A stretch of DNA of 64,000 nucleotides from VBAU01 sp036005185 (GCA_036005185.1 DASYQS010000049.1:248001-312000), one strand, 5' to 3'; counted from the first letter of the stretch, positions 9,338 through 18,911 are shown. A program made the numbers and translations. Notes: generated from the sequence alone by a model not told the origin.

Positions 9338-10849
9338 ATGGCAACAATAAATACCCGTTCATCAGGACGGGCTTCTTCTAAAAACAAGTCCAGTAATTTT
9401 TTTGGTGAAGGTCTTACGTTTGATGATGTGCTGCTGATGCCGGCATACAGCCAGGTATTGCCACGGGATGTGGATATTACCACTCGGCTTACAAAAAACA
9501 TAAAGTTAAATGTGCCTATGCTGTCCGCAGCTATGGATACCGTAACCGAGGCCAATCTTGCTATTGCCTTGGCCAGAGAGGGTGGCCTTGGAATTTTGCA
9601 TAAGAACATGAGTATTGCTATGCAAGCGGAGCAGGTGCGAAAAGTAAAACGCAGCGAAAGCGGTTTGATCATTGATCCTATTACCTTGCTCGAAAATGCC
9701 ACTATTGGAGATGCCATGCGGCTGATGCGGGAAAATAAAATTGGAGGTATTCCTATCGTTGATAAAAATGGCAAGCTGGTAGGAATTTTAACCAATCGTG
9801 ACCTTCGATTTGAAGATGATCCTGAAAGAAAGGTCAGTGATATAATGACAAAAGAAAATCTTATCACAGCACCGGAGGGAACTGATCTGAAAAAAGCGGA
9901 AATTATTTTACGCAATTATAAAATTGAAAAATTACCTGTAGTAAATAAAAATGGTAAGCTTATTGGGCTCATCACATATCGCGATATTCTTCAGCTCTAT
10001 AGCCACCCTAATGCGGTAAAGGATAAATTTGGACGCTTGCTCGTGGGTGCCGGCGTGGGTATTACGAACGATCTTTTGGATCGTGTGGATGCATTGCAAA
10101 ACCTGGGCGTTGACATTATTGCACTTGATAGTGCTCACGGACATAGCAAGGGAGTGATCAATGCATTAAAAAGCATAAAAAAGAACTTTAAAAAAATGGA
10201 GGTAATTGCCGGCAATATCGGTACTGGTGAAGGAGCAAAAGCGTTGGCTGAGGCCGGCGCCGATGCAGTAAAAGTTGGTATCGGACCTGGCTCTATTTGT
10301 ACTACTCGCATTGTAGCGGGTGCTGGCGTGCCGCAACTTACTGCAGTTATGGAAGTAGCAGCTGCCTTGAAACAAACAAATATCCCCATCATTGCTGATG
10401 GTGGTATTCGTTATACTGGTGATATGGTGAAGGCACTTGCTGCCGGTGCTGATTGTGTTATGATGGGTAGCATTTTCGCAGGCACAGAAGAAAGTCCGGG
10501 GGAAACGATCATTTATGAAGGAAGAAAGTTCAAAGAATACAGAGGCATGGGCTCATTAGGCGCCATGAACCAGGGCAGCAGCGATCGTTATTTCCAAGAT
10601 GTAGAAGATGATGTAAAAAAATATGTACCTGAAGGTATTGAAGGCCGAGTGGCGTACAAAGGCCTGGTAAAAGAAATAGTTTATCAGTATGCCGGTGGTC
10701 TTCGTGCAGGCATGGGTTATTGCGGCGCTGCAAATATTAATGAATTAAAAAAGGCAACATTTATCAAGATCACCAACGCGGGCATGAAAGAAAGTCATGC
10801 ACATGATGTGGAGATAACGAGAGAAGCGCCGAATTATAGCCGAAAATAA
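9338..10849 (+). CDS. guaB: IMP dehydrogenase
   Basis: 503 residues. Converts IMP to XMP with NAD, the committed step of guanine nucleotide synthesis. Seen: GLTFDDVLLMP near the N-terminus; two CBS modules roughly from residue 110 to 230 (GDAMRLMRENKIGGIPIVD; TDLKKAEIILRNYKIEKLPV); LDSAHGHS; the catalytic loop GPGSICTT; IADGGIRYTGD; and the flap GMGSLGAM. Length is normal. The frame can be read from a TTG at 9332, but ATG 9338 (MATINTRSS) is preferred. Confidence 0.95.
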   Translation: MATINTRSSGRASSKNKSSNFFGEGLTFDDVLLMPAYSQVLPRDVDITTRLTKNIKLNVPMLSAAMDTVTEANLAIALAREGGLGILHKNMSIAMQAEQVRKVKRSESGLIIDPITLLENATIGDAMRLMRENKIGGIPIVDKNGKLVGILTNRDLRFEDDPERKVSDIMTKENLITAPEGTDLKKAEIILRNYKIEKLPVVNKNGKLIGLITYRDILQLYSHPNAVKDKFGRLLVGAGVGITNDLLDRVDALQNLGVDIIALDSAHGHSKGVINALKSIKKNFKKMEVIAGNIGTGEGAKALAEAGADAVKVGIGPGSICTTRIVAGAGVPQLTAVMEVAAALKQTNIPIIADGGIRYTGDMVKALAAGADCVMMGSIFAGTEESPGETIIYEGRKFKEYRGMGSLGAMNQGSSDRYFQDVEDDVKKYVPEGIEGRVAYKGLVKEIVYQYAGGLRAGMGYCGAANINELKKATFIKITNAGMKESHAHDVEITREAPNYSRK

Positions 10850-10922
10850 AATCTCCCTCCCTAAGTGAGAATATGTTATAAGAATTACTTTCTTATTTGA
10901 TTACTTATCGTTTTCAATTTTG

Positions 10923-12272
10923 TCAATCTTGGGAACTCTCATTCTGAAACAATCTTTTTCCATACTTCTGATAAAGAAATGACAGCACAAGGAGTAAGCT
11001 TCCGATAACAATGTATGCAATGATCTTCTGAAGTGTTGTAAATTTCGAGCTATCGAAAATAACAAGCTTACCCAATGTCGTTGCTAATAAAAGAATAGCT
11101 GCAAGCCTTGGCCACGACCGATGATTGTAAATGCCTAACATAAATAAAACTACAGCCAGCGTTACCCAAAGCAAGGTTACCGTCAAACCACTCCAATTAA
11201 AGCCAATAAACATAGAAAGAAGAATAACGGCTTGCATAGCTAGCGTCTGTTGTAAAACAATTTCAGAAGAGAATAAGACATAATTAAGTAACGCAAACAA
11301 TAACATAAATATAAATATGCCACCGGTTATTGAGGCTAAGTGTGTCCCAAATTCGCCATAACCAAACACAATCAATGCAGAAAGATAAAGAGCAATGTTG
11401 TTTGTTGTTATTTGTTGAATATCGCCTGTGGTTAATGGCTCTGACCGCACAAGGCGGTAAGCCAGAGCATTTACAGTAAACAAAAAATAAAAAGTGCCCA
11501 TTAGGATACAGCCTGTCCAAAAATCCTTTGTCTCGTACCTAAAAAAACCCCAAAAAATGAACAATGCCCACGAAATTAAAAGCGCTAGTTGCCCCATTAT
11601 CTTCCATTTCTTTTTGAAAGAAAGGTAAACTACACCCACATTTATGAAGATGATGTAGGAAAAGAAAAGATCAGCTCTTTCCGCATTCTGACTAATGAGA
11701 AATGGAATTCCATAGGCTCCAACCATTCCAAGCACAGCAATCTCTTGCCGGTTGTAGCGAATGGCTTCAAATGCCGTATAAACAGTTAAGCCAGCCATCA
11801 ATAAAAAAGTAACACCAAAAGAAAAAAAGCCATAATACACAAAGGCAGCATAGGTAGTAAAATATAGAGAAGCCATAGAGCCGCTAAATAGTATAGCGCT
11901 AAATAATTGGTATTTTTTTTTCAAACTCCACGATAACAAATACAAAATGATCCCTGCCAAATAAGCAAGGATGATCCTTGCTGCTTCAGAAATCAACTGG
12001 CGGTCAATGGCGTATTTCACGCCGATGGATAACCCGATAACCAATACAACAATTCCTACAAGGTGAATAATGCGAAGCCCGATAAAATTTTCAAGCCTGA
12101 AATTTTGAGAAGATGTTTTCGGAGCATCATTAGGAATGACTACTGTATCTTTATTCTGTAATCTGCTCAATTCCTGCTGTAATGAAAAAAGTCGTTGCTG
12201 ATAATGCTGCATTTCCGAAGAAAGCTGATTGATTTGCTCCTGCAGTTCATTTATTTTTTGTTCATTGCTCAT
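10923..12272 (-). CDS. DUF2339-like polytopic membrane protein
   Basis: About 449 residues starting MSNEQKINELQEQ. The N-terminus is a coiled coil of roughly 45 residues (Gln/Leu/Glu rich) joined by a short linker to about 12 hydrophobic membrane segments beginning RIIHLVGIVVLVIGLSIG. This arrangement, with VGIVVLVIGLSIGVKYAID at the first helix, is that of DUF2339 proteins, though many of those are near 800 residues, so this is a short version. Function unknown. The frame extends to a TTG at 12281, but the ATG at 12272 is more natural. Divergent from the DUF4105 gene. Confidence 0.7.
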   Translation of the reverse strand: MSNEQKINELQEQINQLSSEMQHYQQRLFSLQQELSRLQNKDTVVIPNDAPKTSSQNFRLENFIGLRIIHLVGIVVLVIGLSIGVKYAIDRQLISEAARIILAYLAGIILYLLSWSLKKKYQLFSAILFSGSMASLYFTTYAAFVYYGFFSFGVTFLLMAGLTVYTAFEAIRYNRQEIAVLGMVGAYGIPFLISQNAERADLFFSYIIFINVGVVYLSFKKKWKIMGQLALLISWALFIFWGFFRYETKDFWTGCILMGTFYFLFTVNALAYRLVRSEPLTTGDIQQITTNNIALYLSALIVFGYGEFGTHLASITGGIFIFMLLFALLNYVLFSSEIVLQQTLAMQAVILLSMFIGFNWSGLTVTLLWVTLAVVLFMLGIYNHRSWPRLAAILLLATTLGKLVIFDSSKFTTLQKIIAYIVIGSLLLVLSFLYQKYGKRLFQNESSQD

Positions 12273-12365
12273 CGAAAACAAATTACGATTTTCCCGGCGG
12301 CAAATTTTAATATTTACTTAGTGATATTGCATTAATTTTTAGCGATCTTGTAAAAAATTCGCTAG

Positions 12366-13541
12366 GTGAAAAAAATTTTTACTCTTGTTTTAGCTTGTAT
12401 CGGTTTTAATTTTCTTTTCGCTCAATCAGATTCCTGCCATCTTCGTATCAGCCTCCTTACATGTACTCCGGGGTTTGAACTGTATTCTACATTTGGCCAT
12501 AGCGCCCTGAGAGTAACTGATAGTTCCGCAAGTACGGATATTATTTATAACTACGGCACATTTGATTTTGATGACCCCAATTTTTACTCCAAATTTACCC
12601 GCGGCAAGCTTTTATATTTTGTTTCCATCGATAAGTTTGGCAATTTCCTTCAACAATATGAATATGAGCAGAGAGGAATAACTGAACAGATACTTCATTT
12701 ATCATGCTCAGAGAAAGAAAAACTGGTAGCCGCTTTACGGGAAAATGCAAAAGAGGAAAACAAATATTATAAGTATGATTTTGTGTATGATAATTGTACA
12801 ACAAGATTGAGAGATATAGTTTTTGCAAATACAAATGGAGCTGTCGAAACAAAAAATATTCGTTCTAAAAACGGGGTCAGCTTTCGCAATCTTATTCATG
12901 AATACCTCGACAAAAGTTACCAATATTGGAGTAAGCTCGGCATTGATATTTTATTGGGAAGCCCTTTAGATAAAAAGCTCAGTAATTCTGAAGCCATGTT
13001 CCTTCCCGATTATTTATTAAAAGGTTTTGACAGCACAAAGGTTAATGGTGTGCCTCTGGTCTCAGAAAAAAAGCAAATCCTGAAACCCACCTTACAGTCA
13101 AATAAAAGCCCTTTACTTTCTCCCTTTGGCATTTTTGCAATTCTGTTTATAGTGATTGCATTACTAAGTGTTATCAAAAGCACGGATAGGTTTTTGGCCG
13201 TTTTTGATTTTTTTCTTTTCTTTTTTTGTGGCGCCTTAGGGATTTTGATTTTATTTATGTGGTTTGGAACCGATCATCAAACCTGCCGTAATAACTTTAA
13301 TCTAGTCTGGGCATTTCCGTTCCACTTCTTCGTCGTTTTTTTTATTTTCAAAAAACCGGATTGGCTTAGATATTATTTTCTTGTCAATGCCATTGTATTG
13401 GTTTTGTTATTGATTACCTGGAAATGGCTGCCGCAGGAAATGAATAATGCATTGTTACCAATCATATGCTTATTGATCTTAAGAAGCGTAATCCGGTATA
13501 AAAATTTAAATTATGCTGGCCGAAAAAACATTAGACTATAA
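12366..13541 (+). CDS. DUF4105 membrane protein, possible lipoprotein N-acyltransferase (Lnb-like)
   Basis: 391 residues beginning with GTG. A signal peptide ends near FLFAQ. The periplasmic DUF4105 domain (about residues 25-230) holds LLTCTPGFELYSTFGHSALRV and YDFVYDNCTTRLRD, so the candidate catalytic His (in FGHSA) and Cys (in DNCTT) are present, as in NlpC-like thiol folds. Five hydrophobic segments follow from about residue 255. As I recall, a Bacteroides DUF4105 protein has been tied to lipoprotein N-acylation (named Lnb); applying that here is inference. The 3' end overlaps the next gene by 29 bases, suggesting coupling. Confidence 0.75.
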   Translation: MKKIFTLVLACIGFNFLFAQSDSCHLRISLLTCTPGFELYSTFGHSALRVTDSSASTDIIYNYGTFDFDDPNFYSKFTRGKLLYFVSIDKFGNFLQQYEYEQRGITEQILHLSCSEKEKLVAALRENAKEENKYYKYDFVYDNCTTRLRDIVFANTNGAVETKNIRSKNGVSFRNLIHEYLDKSYQYWSKLGIDILLGSPLDKKLSNSEAMFLPDYLLKGFDSTKVNGVPLVSEKKQILKPTLQSNKSPLLSPFGIFAILFIVIALLSVIKSTDRFLAVFDFFLFFFCGALGILILFMWFGTDHQTCRNNFNLVWAFPFHFFVVFFIFKKPDWLRYYFLVNAIVLVLLLITWKWLPQEMNNALLPIICLLILRSVIRYKNLNYAGRKNIRL

Positions 13542-14355
13542 AAATCATTCAATTTTTTATCGTGTTATCGGAGAAGGTAACCCTGTAGTTTTTATTCATG
13601 GATTTGGTGAAGATGGAAATGTCTGGAAAAATCAGATTGATTTTTTGAAGGATAGCCCACCTGGCAACAAGACACGATTTCAATTGATAATTCCTGACCT
13701 GCCTGGAAGCGGCGAATCGGAAATGATTGAAGACATGAGCATGGAAGGGATGGCTGAAGTAATTAAGAATATTATTGACACGGAGTTTGCGAAAGTTTCT
13801 TTTAATGATGGATTTAAAGGAACCCTCATCGGCCACAGCATGGGAGGCTATATTACACTGGCTTTTGCAGAAAAATATCCTCAATATTTAAATGGGCTGG
13901 CTCTTTTTCCATCTACGGCCTTCCCTGATACGGAAGAAAAAAAACTAGCCAGACAAAAAGGGATTCGATTTATTCAAGAACATGGAGCATTTGAGTTTTT
14001 AAAAACATCCTCTTATAACTTGTTTTCACAACTGTCAAAGGAAAAAATACCCAAATTAATCGAGGAATTTATATACAGCTTGCGCAACTTTAAGGGTGAT
14101 GCACTCGTTTCTTATTACGAAGCAATGATGAGGCGCCCTGACCGTACATTCATCATAAAAAACCTCCAAATTCCCATGCTTTTTATCGCTGGCAAATATG
14201 ATAATGCCGTCCCTCTAAATGATGTTCTTAAGCAATGTCATCTGCCTGAAATATCGTATTTTCATGTTCTTGCTAATTCTGGCCATATGGGTATGATTGA
14301 AGAAGCAGAAAAGTGCAATAAAATTTTAAACGAATATCTAATAAACTTGTCTTGA
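13513..14355 (+). CDS. Alpha/beta hydrolase
   Basis: 280 residues. Classic alpha/beta hydrolase fold: oxyanion segment VVFIHGFGEDGNVW, DLPGSGES, nucleophile elbow GHSMGG (Ser near residue 117), catalytic Asp in AGKYDNAVP and His in ANSGHMG near the end. No signal peptide, so cytosolic. Substrate unknown; esterase or hydrolase of a small ester or lactone is typical. The start ATG lies inside the end of the DUF4105 gene, and a TTATCGG-rich N-terminal strand follows directly. Likely co-transcribed with it. Confidence 0.88.
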   Translation: MLAEKTLDYKNHSIFYRVIGEGNPVVFIHGFGEDGNVWKNQIDFLKDSPPGNKTRFQLIIPDLPGSGESEMIEDMSMEGMAEVIKNIIDTEFAKVSFNDGFKGTLIGHSMGGYITLAFAEKYPQYLNGLALFPSTAFPDTEEKKLARQKGIRFIQEHGAFEFLKTSSYNLFSQLSKEKIPKLIEEFIYSLRNFKGDALVSYYEAMMRRPDRTFIIKNLQIPMLFIAGKYDNAVPLNDVLKQCHLPEISYFHVLANSGHMGMIEEAEKCNKILNEYLINLS

Positions 14356-14376
14356 TTTAATCCTAACCTGTAGTAA

Positions 14377-16980
14377 ATGAAGCGTTCCTCTTTAATAATC
14401 ATTCTCTCACTTGGATTACTATCTGCTAAGGCTAATCATATTACAGGAGGAGAAATATTTTATACATTAACAGGACAATCAGGAGGCAGTTACACATATT
14501 CAGTTACATTAAAACTTTATAGGGATCATTTTTCAACGGGTGCGCAACTCGATAATGCCGCCCCTATTGCCATTTTTGATAAAGTAACAGGTGCTTTGAT
14601 TTGGACTAGTACTGTTGCCATATCAACCGTTCAATATTTACAATTAATTTCTCCGGGTCCATGCATCAACAACCCACCACCTGTGTATTATGATGTGGGC
14701 CATTATAATTTCAATGTAACTCTTCCTGCTTCCGCAAATGGTTACATAATCGTGTATCAGCGTTGTTGCAGAATTGCGGGGATTAATAATTTGTTTGGCT
14801 CCAGTTCCGTAGGAGCCACTTATATAGCTGAAATACCCGGCACAAACCCCTTGCCTTCTGCGCCTGCTAATAACAGTGCACATTTTGTTGGACCCGATAC
14901 CGTAATTGTTTGCCAGCATAACTCATTTCAATATAGTTTTAATGCTGTTGATGCTGACGGCGATTCTTTGTCTTATTCTTTTTGTGAGGCTTATTTAGGT
15001 GCAGCCAGCGGATCACCTGCTCCCAATCCTCCATCGGCTCCGCCTTACCAACCAGTTCCTTATGCCCCTCCTTTCTCAGCAGGCCAACCAATGGGTGGTG
15101 GTGTAACTATAAACAATAAAACAGGATTAGTGACAGGGTTAGCTCCTGATGCCGGCATTTATGTAATGACGGTTTGTGTGTATGAATACCGGAATGGATT
15201 TTTGATTGCTACACAACGCAAGGATCTGCAAATAAAAGTGGGCGATTGTTCTATTGCCGCGGCCAATCTGCCACCTCAAGCTGTAAACTGCGAAAGTTTT
15301 ACAAGCGGCTTTATCAACAGTGGTGATCAGTCGCTCATTCATTCTTATTTCTGGACATTTGGCGATCCCGCCAGCGGTGCAAATGATTCTTCAACACTTG
15401 CAAACCCTACACATGTTTTTACCGATACGGGAATATATACTGTAACGCTGATCACAAATCGTGGCGAACCTTGTACCGATACTGGAACAACCATTGTAAA
15501 AATATACCCCGGCTTTTTTCCTAATTTCAGCAGCAAAGGAATTTGTGTAAATAAACCATCGCAATTTACTGATGCCACAACCACACAATATGGATTTGTA
15601 AATTCATGGCATTGGGATTTCGGGGTTCCGTCTCTTTCCAATGACACATCTAATTTGCAAAACCCCAATTATACTTTTACAGCAACAGGCACATTCAATG
15701 TGCAACTTATTGTTACTTGTAGCAAAGGTTGTGTTGATACAATAACAACACCCATTACAATTATTGACAAACCACCCATAACACTTCCGTTCCGCGATAC
15801 ACTGATCTGCAATGGTGATAATCTTCAGTTGCAAGCAGCAGGCAACGGCAATTTTAATTGGTCGCCTTCAACAAATATTGTAAATGCAAATACGCCAAGC
15901 CCTGTTGTTAATCCGCCCACCACAACTACTTATTACGTAAACCTGGATGATAATGGCTGTATTAATAAAGATTCGGTTCGGGTGAGAGTAGTTGATTTTG
16001 TGACCTTAAAAGCTTTTAATGACACTACTATTTGCCAGGGTGATGGTGCACAATTATATACAACCGGAGATGGCTTACATTTTTTGTGGATGCCTTCGGC
16101 AAATATGAATAACCCCACTTCGCCTAATCCCATTGCAATTACCAATACTAATACTACTTACCAGGTTACAGCTACAATTGGCCATTGCTCTGCTACTGAT
16201 AATGTAACGGTAAAAACAGTCCCTTACCCCAAAGTCAATGCGGGATTGGATACAACGATCTGTTACCATGCAACCGCACAATTACAAGCAAGCATAGTGG
16301 CATCATCATTTACTTGGACGCCTGCAGGCTCATTGAGCAATGCATCTATATTGAATCCTATTGCTACACCTTCGCGAACTACTGGTTATATTCTTACTGT
16401 GAGAGATACTTTAGGATGTCCAAAAGCGGTAAGCGATACGGTAATTGTAACTGTATTACCAAAAGTAAATGCATTTGCGGGCAATGATACAGCGGTTGTA
16501 GTAGGCCAGCCATTACATTTAACAGCTACTGGCGGAATAAACTATGTATGGTCGCCGCCCACTGCACTAAGCGATTTTACAATTGCAGACCCCACTGCCG
16601 TATATGATGGAAGCATCGACAGCATTCGATACACTGTACGTGTCAGTGATGAGAAAAATTGTTTTGACTCCGCTTCTATGACTGTAAAAATATTTAAGAC
16701 CAACCCGCAAATTTTTGTCCCTACTGCCTTTAGTCCAAATGGTGACGGAATAAACGATCAATTCAGGCCAATTGGAGTGGGCATTAAAACCATTGAATAC
16801 TTTAGGGTATATAATCGTTGGGGTCAGTTAGTTTTTAGCACTACCGTTAACGGTAATGGATGGGATGGAAAGATTGGCGGTAAGCTGCAAAGCACAAATA
16901 CTTTTGTCTGGATCGTTAAAGGAATTGATTACCTCGACAAACCCTTCTTCAGAAAAGGAAATGTAACGCTGATCCGTTAG
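14377..16980 (+). CDS. PKD-domain surface protein with type B T9SS sorting domain
   Basis: 867 residues. Signal peptide (MKRSSLIIILSLGLLSAKA), an N-terminal NHITGGEIFYTL-type domain common in these proteins, then two PKD domains (SYFWTFGDP..., SWHWDFGVP...) and further Ig-like repeats with the pattern DTTICxGDxxQL and YxVxxxxxNGC. The last roughly 90 residues are the gliding-motility-associated C-terminal domain: FVPTAFSPNGDGINDQF, VYNRWGQLVF, GWDGK, FVWIVKG. That is a type B signal for secretion by the type IX system and surface attachment, so it depends on SprA encoded nearby. Likely adhesin or matrix protein. Confidence 0.88.
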   Translation: MKRSSLIIILSLGLLSAKANHITGGEIFYTLTGQSGGSYTYSVTLKLYRDHFSTGAQLDNAAPIAIFDKVTGALIWTSTVAISTVQYLQLISPGPCINNPPPVYYDVGHYNFNVTLPASANGYIIVYQRCCRIAGINNLFGSSSVGATYIAEIPGTNPLPSAPANNSAHFVGPDTVIVCQHNSFQYSFNAVDADGDSLSYSFCEAYLGAASGSPAPNPPSAPPYQPVPYAPPFSAGQPMGGGVTINNKTGLVTGLAPDAGIYVMTVCVYEYRNGFLIATQRKDLQIKVGDCSIAAANLPPQAVNCESFTSGFINSGDQSLIHSYFWTFGDPASGANDSSTLANPTHVFTDTGIYTVTLITNRGEPCTDTGTTIVKIYPGFFPNFSSKGICVNKPSQFTDATTTQYGFVNSWHWDFGVPSLSNDTSNLQNPNYTFTATGTFNVQLIVTCSKGCVDTITTPITIIDKPPITLPFRDTLICNGDNLQLQAAGNGNFNWSPSTNIVNANTPSPVVNPPTTTTYYVNLDDNGCINKDSVRVRVVDFVTLKAFNDTTICQGDGAQLYTTGDGLHFLWMPSANMNNPTSPNPIAITNTNTTYQVTATIGHCSATDNVTVKTVPYPKVNAGLDTTICYHATAQLQASIVASSFTWTPAGSLSNASILNPIATPSRTTGYILTVRDTLGCPKAVSDTVIVTVLPKVNAFAGNDTAVVVGQPLHLTATGGINYVWSPPTALSDFTIADPTAVYDGSIDSIRYTVRVSDEKNCFDSASMTVKIFKTNPQIFVPTAFSPNGDGINDQFRPIGVGIKTIEYFRVYNRWGQLVFSTTVNGNGWDGKIGGKLQSTNTFVWIVKGIDYLDKPFFRKGNVTLIR

Positions 16981-17007
16981 TGAATGGTGAATGGTCAATA
17001 GTGAATG
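16981..17007. repeat. Left inverted repeat of the four-helix-bundle cassette
   Basis: Contains GTGAATGGTCAAT. The copy at 17399-17425 is its reverse complement with four mismatches in 27 bases. It begins directly at the stop codon of the PKD protein gene. Confidence 0.7.
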
Positions 17008-17029
17008 TATCTTCACGCTAAAAAATTTT

Positions 17030-17379
17030 ATGTTCCTGCGACTTAATCATCAAAAGCTTGAAGTTTTTTCTGCTTCAAAAGAATTTGTAATGGAATGTTA
17101 TCGAATAGTCAAGTCCTTGCCGAAAGATGAAAAATATAGCATGGCCTCCCAGATAAGAAGAGCTGCCCTTTCTGTACATCTGAATATTGCAGAGGGTTGT
17201 TCAAGACGTTCAGAAACCGAAAGAAAAAGATATTATGAGGTGGCAAGAGGCTCGTTAATTGAAATTGATGCTGCTCTTGATATTGCAGATTCTCTGAATT
17301 ATTAAAAAAAATTGACTTGTCTGCATTGGGTGAAAAAATGATAAGATGTTTTAAATTGCTGACGGGACTACTTAAATAA
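17030..17379 (+). pseudogene. Four-helix-bundle protein (23S rRNA intervening-sequence type), frameshifted
   Basis: The reading frame from ATG 17030 encodes MFLRLNHQKLEVF, then YRIVKSLPKDEKYSMASQIR, AALSVHLNIAEGCSRRS, RYYEVARGSLIEIDAALDIA, typical of the roughly 120-residue S23/four-helix-bundle family. It stops early at 17303-17305. The expected C-terminal helix (LGEKMIRCFKLLTGLLK) continues in another frame to a stop at 17377-17379. Insertion of one T before the run of eight A would restore a full protein reading LNYLKKIDLSALG, so this is a one-base deletion or a sequencing error in a homopolymer. The element sits between inverted repeats. Confidence 0.75.
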
Positions 17380-17398
17380 GCTAAAATTTGTTATTCTC

Positions 17399-17425
17399 TA
17401 TTCACCATTGACCATTCACTATTAA
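17399..17425. repeat. Right inverted repeat of the four-helix-bundle cassette
   Basis: Contains ATTGACCATTCAC, the reverse complement of the left copy with 23 of 27 positions matching. It ends five bases before the SDR start codon. Confidence 0.7.
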
Positions 17426-17430
17426 CAACC

Positions 17431-18195
17431 ATGCCTAAAATTGTTTTTATAACCGGCGCTACTTCTGGTTTTGGAAAAGCTTGTGCTGAAAAGTTTGCTT
17501 CTGAAGGCTACGATCTTATTCTTAACGGAAGAAGAGAAGAACGATTACAAGAAATAAAAGCCCAATTGGAAAGGAGATTCAATGTTGCTGTTTGTTTGAT
17601 ACCCTTTGATGTAAGAAATCGGGAGGAGGCTATTACTGCAATTCAAAACATTCCGGAAGAATGGCAAGGCATTGATGTACTAATTAATAATGCAGGGCTG
17701 GCGGTTGGCCGTGATTATTTTGATGAAGCAAACATAGATGATTGGGATAGGATGATTGACACGAACGTGAAAGGGTTATTATACGTGAGCAAGGCAGTGA
17801 TCCCATTTATGATCAAACATAATAAGGGGCACATTATCAATCTGGGCTCTATTGCCGGCAATGAGGTCTATGAAAAAGGAAATGTTTACTGTGCCAGCAA
17901 ATTTGCAGTTGATGCAATCAGCCAATCAATGAGGATTGACTTGTTACGTCATGGCATCAAGGTAACCAACATTGAGCCTGGGGCAGCCGAAACCGAATTT
18001 GGCATTGTACGCTTTAAAGGTGATGAGGCAACAGCTAAGAAAGTTTATGATGGCCTTACACCCTTATCAGCTAACGATGTAGCCGATATTATTTATTATA
18101 CCACTACGCTTCCTCAACATGTTTGCATCAATGAAGTAGCGATAACTTGTGTTCAGCAGGCAAACACGATCTATTTTAACCGAAGAACCAATTAA
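17431..18195 (+). CDS. SDR-family NAD(P)-dependent oxidoreductase (YdfG-like)
   Basis: 254 residues. Rossmann-fold short-chain dehydrogenase: cofactor loop TGATSGFGKA at residues 7-16, INNAGLAV near 88, catalytic Ser in NLGSIAGN and the YCASK (YxxxK) pair near residue 153. PGAAETEF follows, as in NADP-dependent 3-hydroxy acid / serine dehydrogenases of the YdfG type. That family oxidises L-allo-threonine, serine and 3-hydroxy acids; the true substrate is not determinable. The start follows the right repeat of the cassette by five bases, so its native promoter may have been displaced. Confidence 0.88.
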   Translation: MPKIVFITGATSGFGKACAEKFASEGYDLILNGRREERLQEIKAQLERRFNVAVCLIPFDVRNREEAITAIQNIPEEWQGIDVLINNAGLAVGRDYFDEANIDDWDRMIDTNVKGLLYVSKAVIPFMIKHNKGHIINLGSIAGNEVYEKGNVYCASKFAVDAISQSMRIDLLRHGIKVTNIEPGAAETEFGIVRFKGDEATAKKVYDGLTPLSANDVADIIYYTTTLPQHVCINEVAITCVQQANTIYFNRRTN

Positions 18196-18298
18196 ATATC
18201 CGTCAAAACTCAAGCCGTAACTGTCCTTAGAAAAAATACTTAGCTTCAAAAAATCCTGATGCAAAAATTTAGAAATCAGGATAGTTAGTTTTAAATTT

Positions 18299-18838
18299 AT
18301 GAAGTTATTCCAATACTATTTAAAAGCCCTTATGAAACAACCGTGCCTTCTTCTCTTAACCTTGCTATTTTCGTCTGCAAGCTTTGCCCAAAAAGATGTA
18401 ATTAAGCTTGAATCCTGCAGCAATTCGTTTATCCAGCATCAGGTTGATAGCCTGAAAAATCTATATTCCAAAGATGGTTACATACTTTTAAAGGAAGCCT
18501 CTGTAGCCATGCAAAGCGAATATGAATTACCTGTCATTGTTCCTCTGACACAAGGAAGCTGGTATCAATTTGTGTTTGTAGGTGATTATACTTCCAAATT
18601 ATATGAAGTTCGTATGTATGACTGGGATGAAAAAATGGTTGTGTATCAAAAAAAACAATGGGGTGATGTTGACGGTAATATTATTTCTTACTCTTACATA
18701 CCAAAATTTTCTGAATATCACATGATCAAGCCTGTGCAAGTAAATAAGCAAAAGAAGAGTAATCTATGCGGCTATGTAATGCTATTCAAAAAATCTGCTC
18801 CACCTAGCGCATCCTCGAACACATCGAGTACAAAGTAA
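18299..18838 (+). CDS. Hypothetical secreted protein
   Basis: 179 residues. A signal peptide is clear if translation starts at the second Met (18332, MKQPCLLLLTLLFSSASFAQ); from 18299 it would have an 11-residue amino extension, so the start is uncertain. The mature part has a central GSWYQFVFVGDYTSKLYEVRMYDW stretch resembling small Bacteroidota periplasmic proteins of unknown role, and a Ser-rich end. A strong hairpin terminator follows. Convergent with sprA; no functional clue. Confidence 0.65.
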   Translation: MKLFQYYLKALMKQPCLLLLTLLFSSASFAQKDVIKLESCSNSFIQHQVDSLKNLYSKDGYILLKEASVAMQSEYELPVIVPLTQGSWYQFVFVGDYTSKLYEVRMYDWDEKMVVYQKKQWGDVDGNIISYSYIPKFSEYHMIKPVQVNKQKKSNLCGYVMLFKKSAPPSASSNTSSTK

Positions 18839-18864
18839 TTCAATTGGGGACGAAAACAGATAAT

Positions 18865-18893
18865 AAAAGAGTTCTTTAATCAGAACTCTTTTT
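18865..18893. terminator. Bidirectional hairpin terminator
   Basis: AAAAGAGTTCT and AGAACTCTTTT form a perfect stem around a six-base loop with A-run before and T-run after. It can end both the plus-strand hypothetical gene and the minus-strand sprA. Confidence 0.8.
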
Positions 18894-18911
18894 ATTTGGA
18901 TACATTCTTTA

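Noticed and set aside
9316..9915. 199-codon minus-strand frame opposite guaB
   Set aside because: Lies entirely against a clear IMP dehydrogenase gene; Ser/Arg-rich shadow translation with no family signal.
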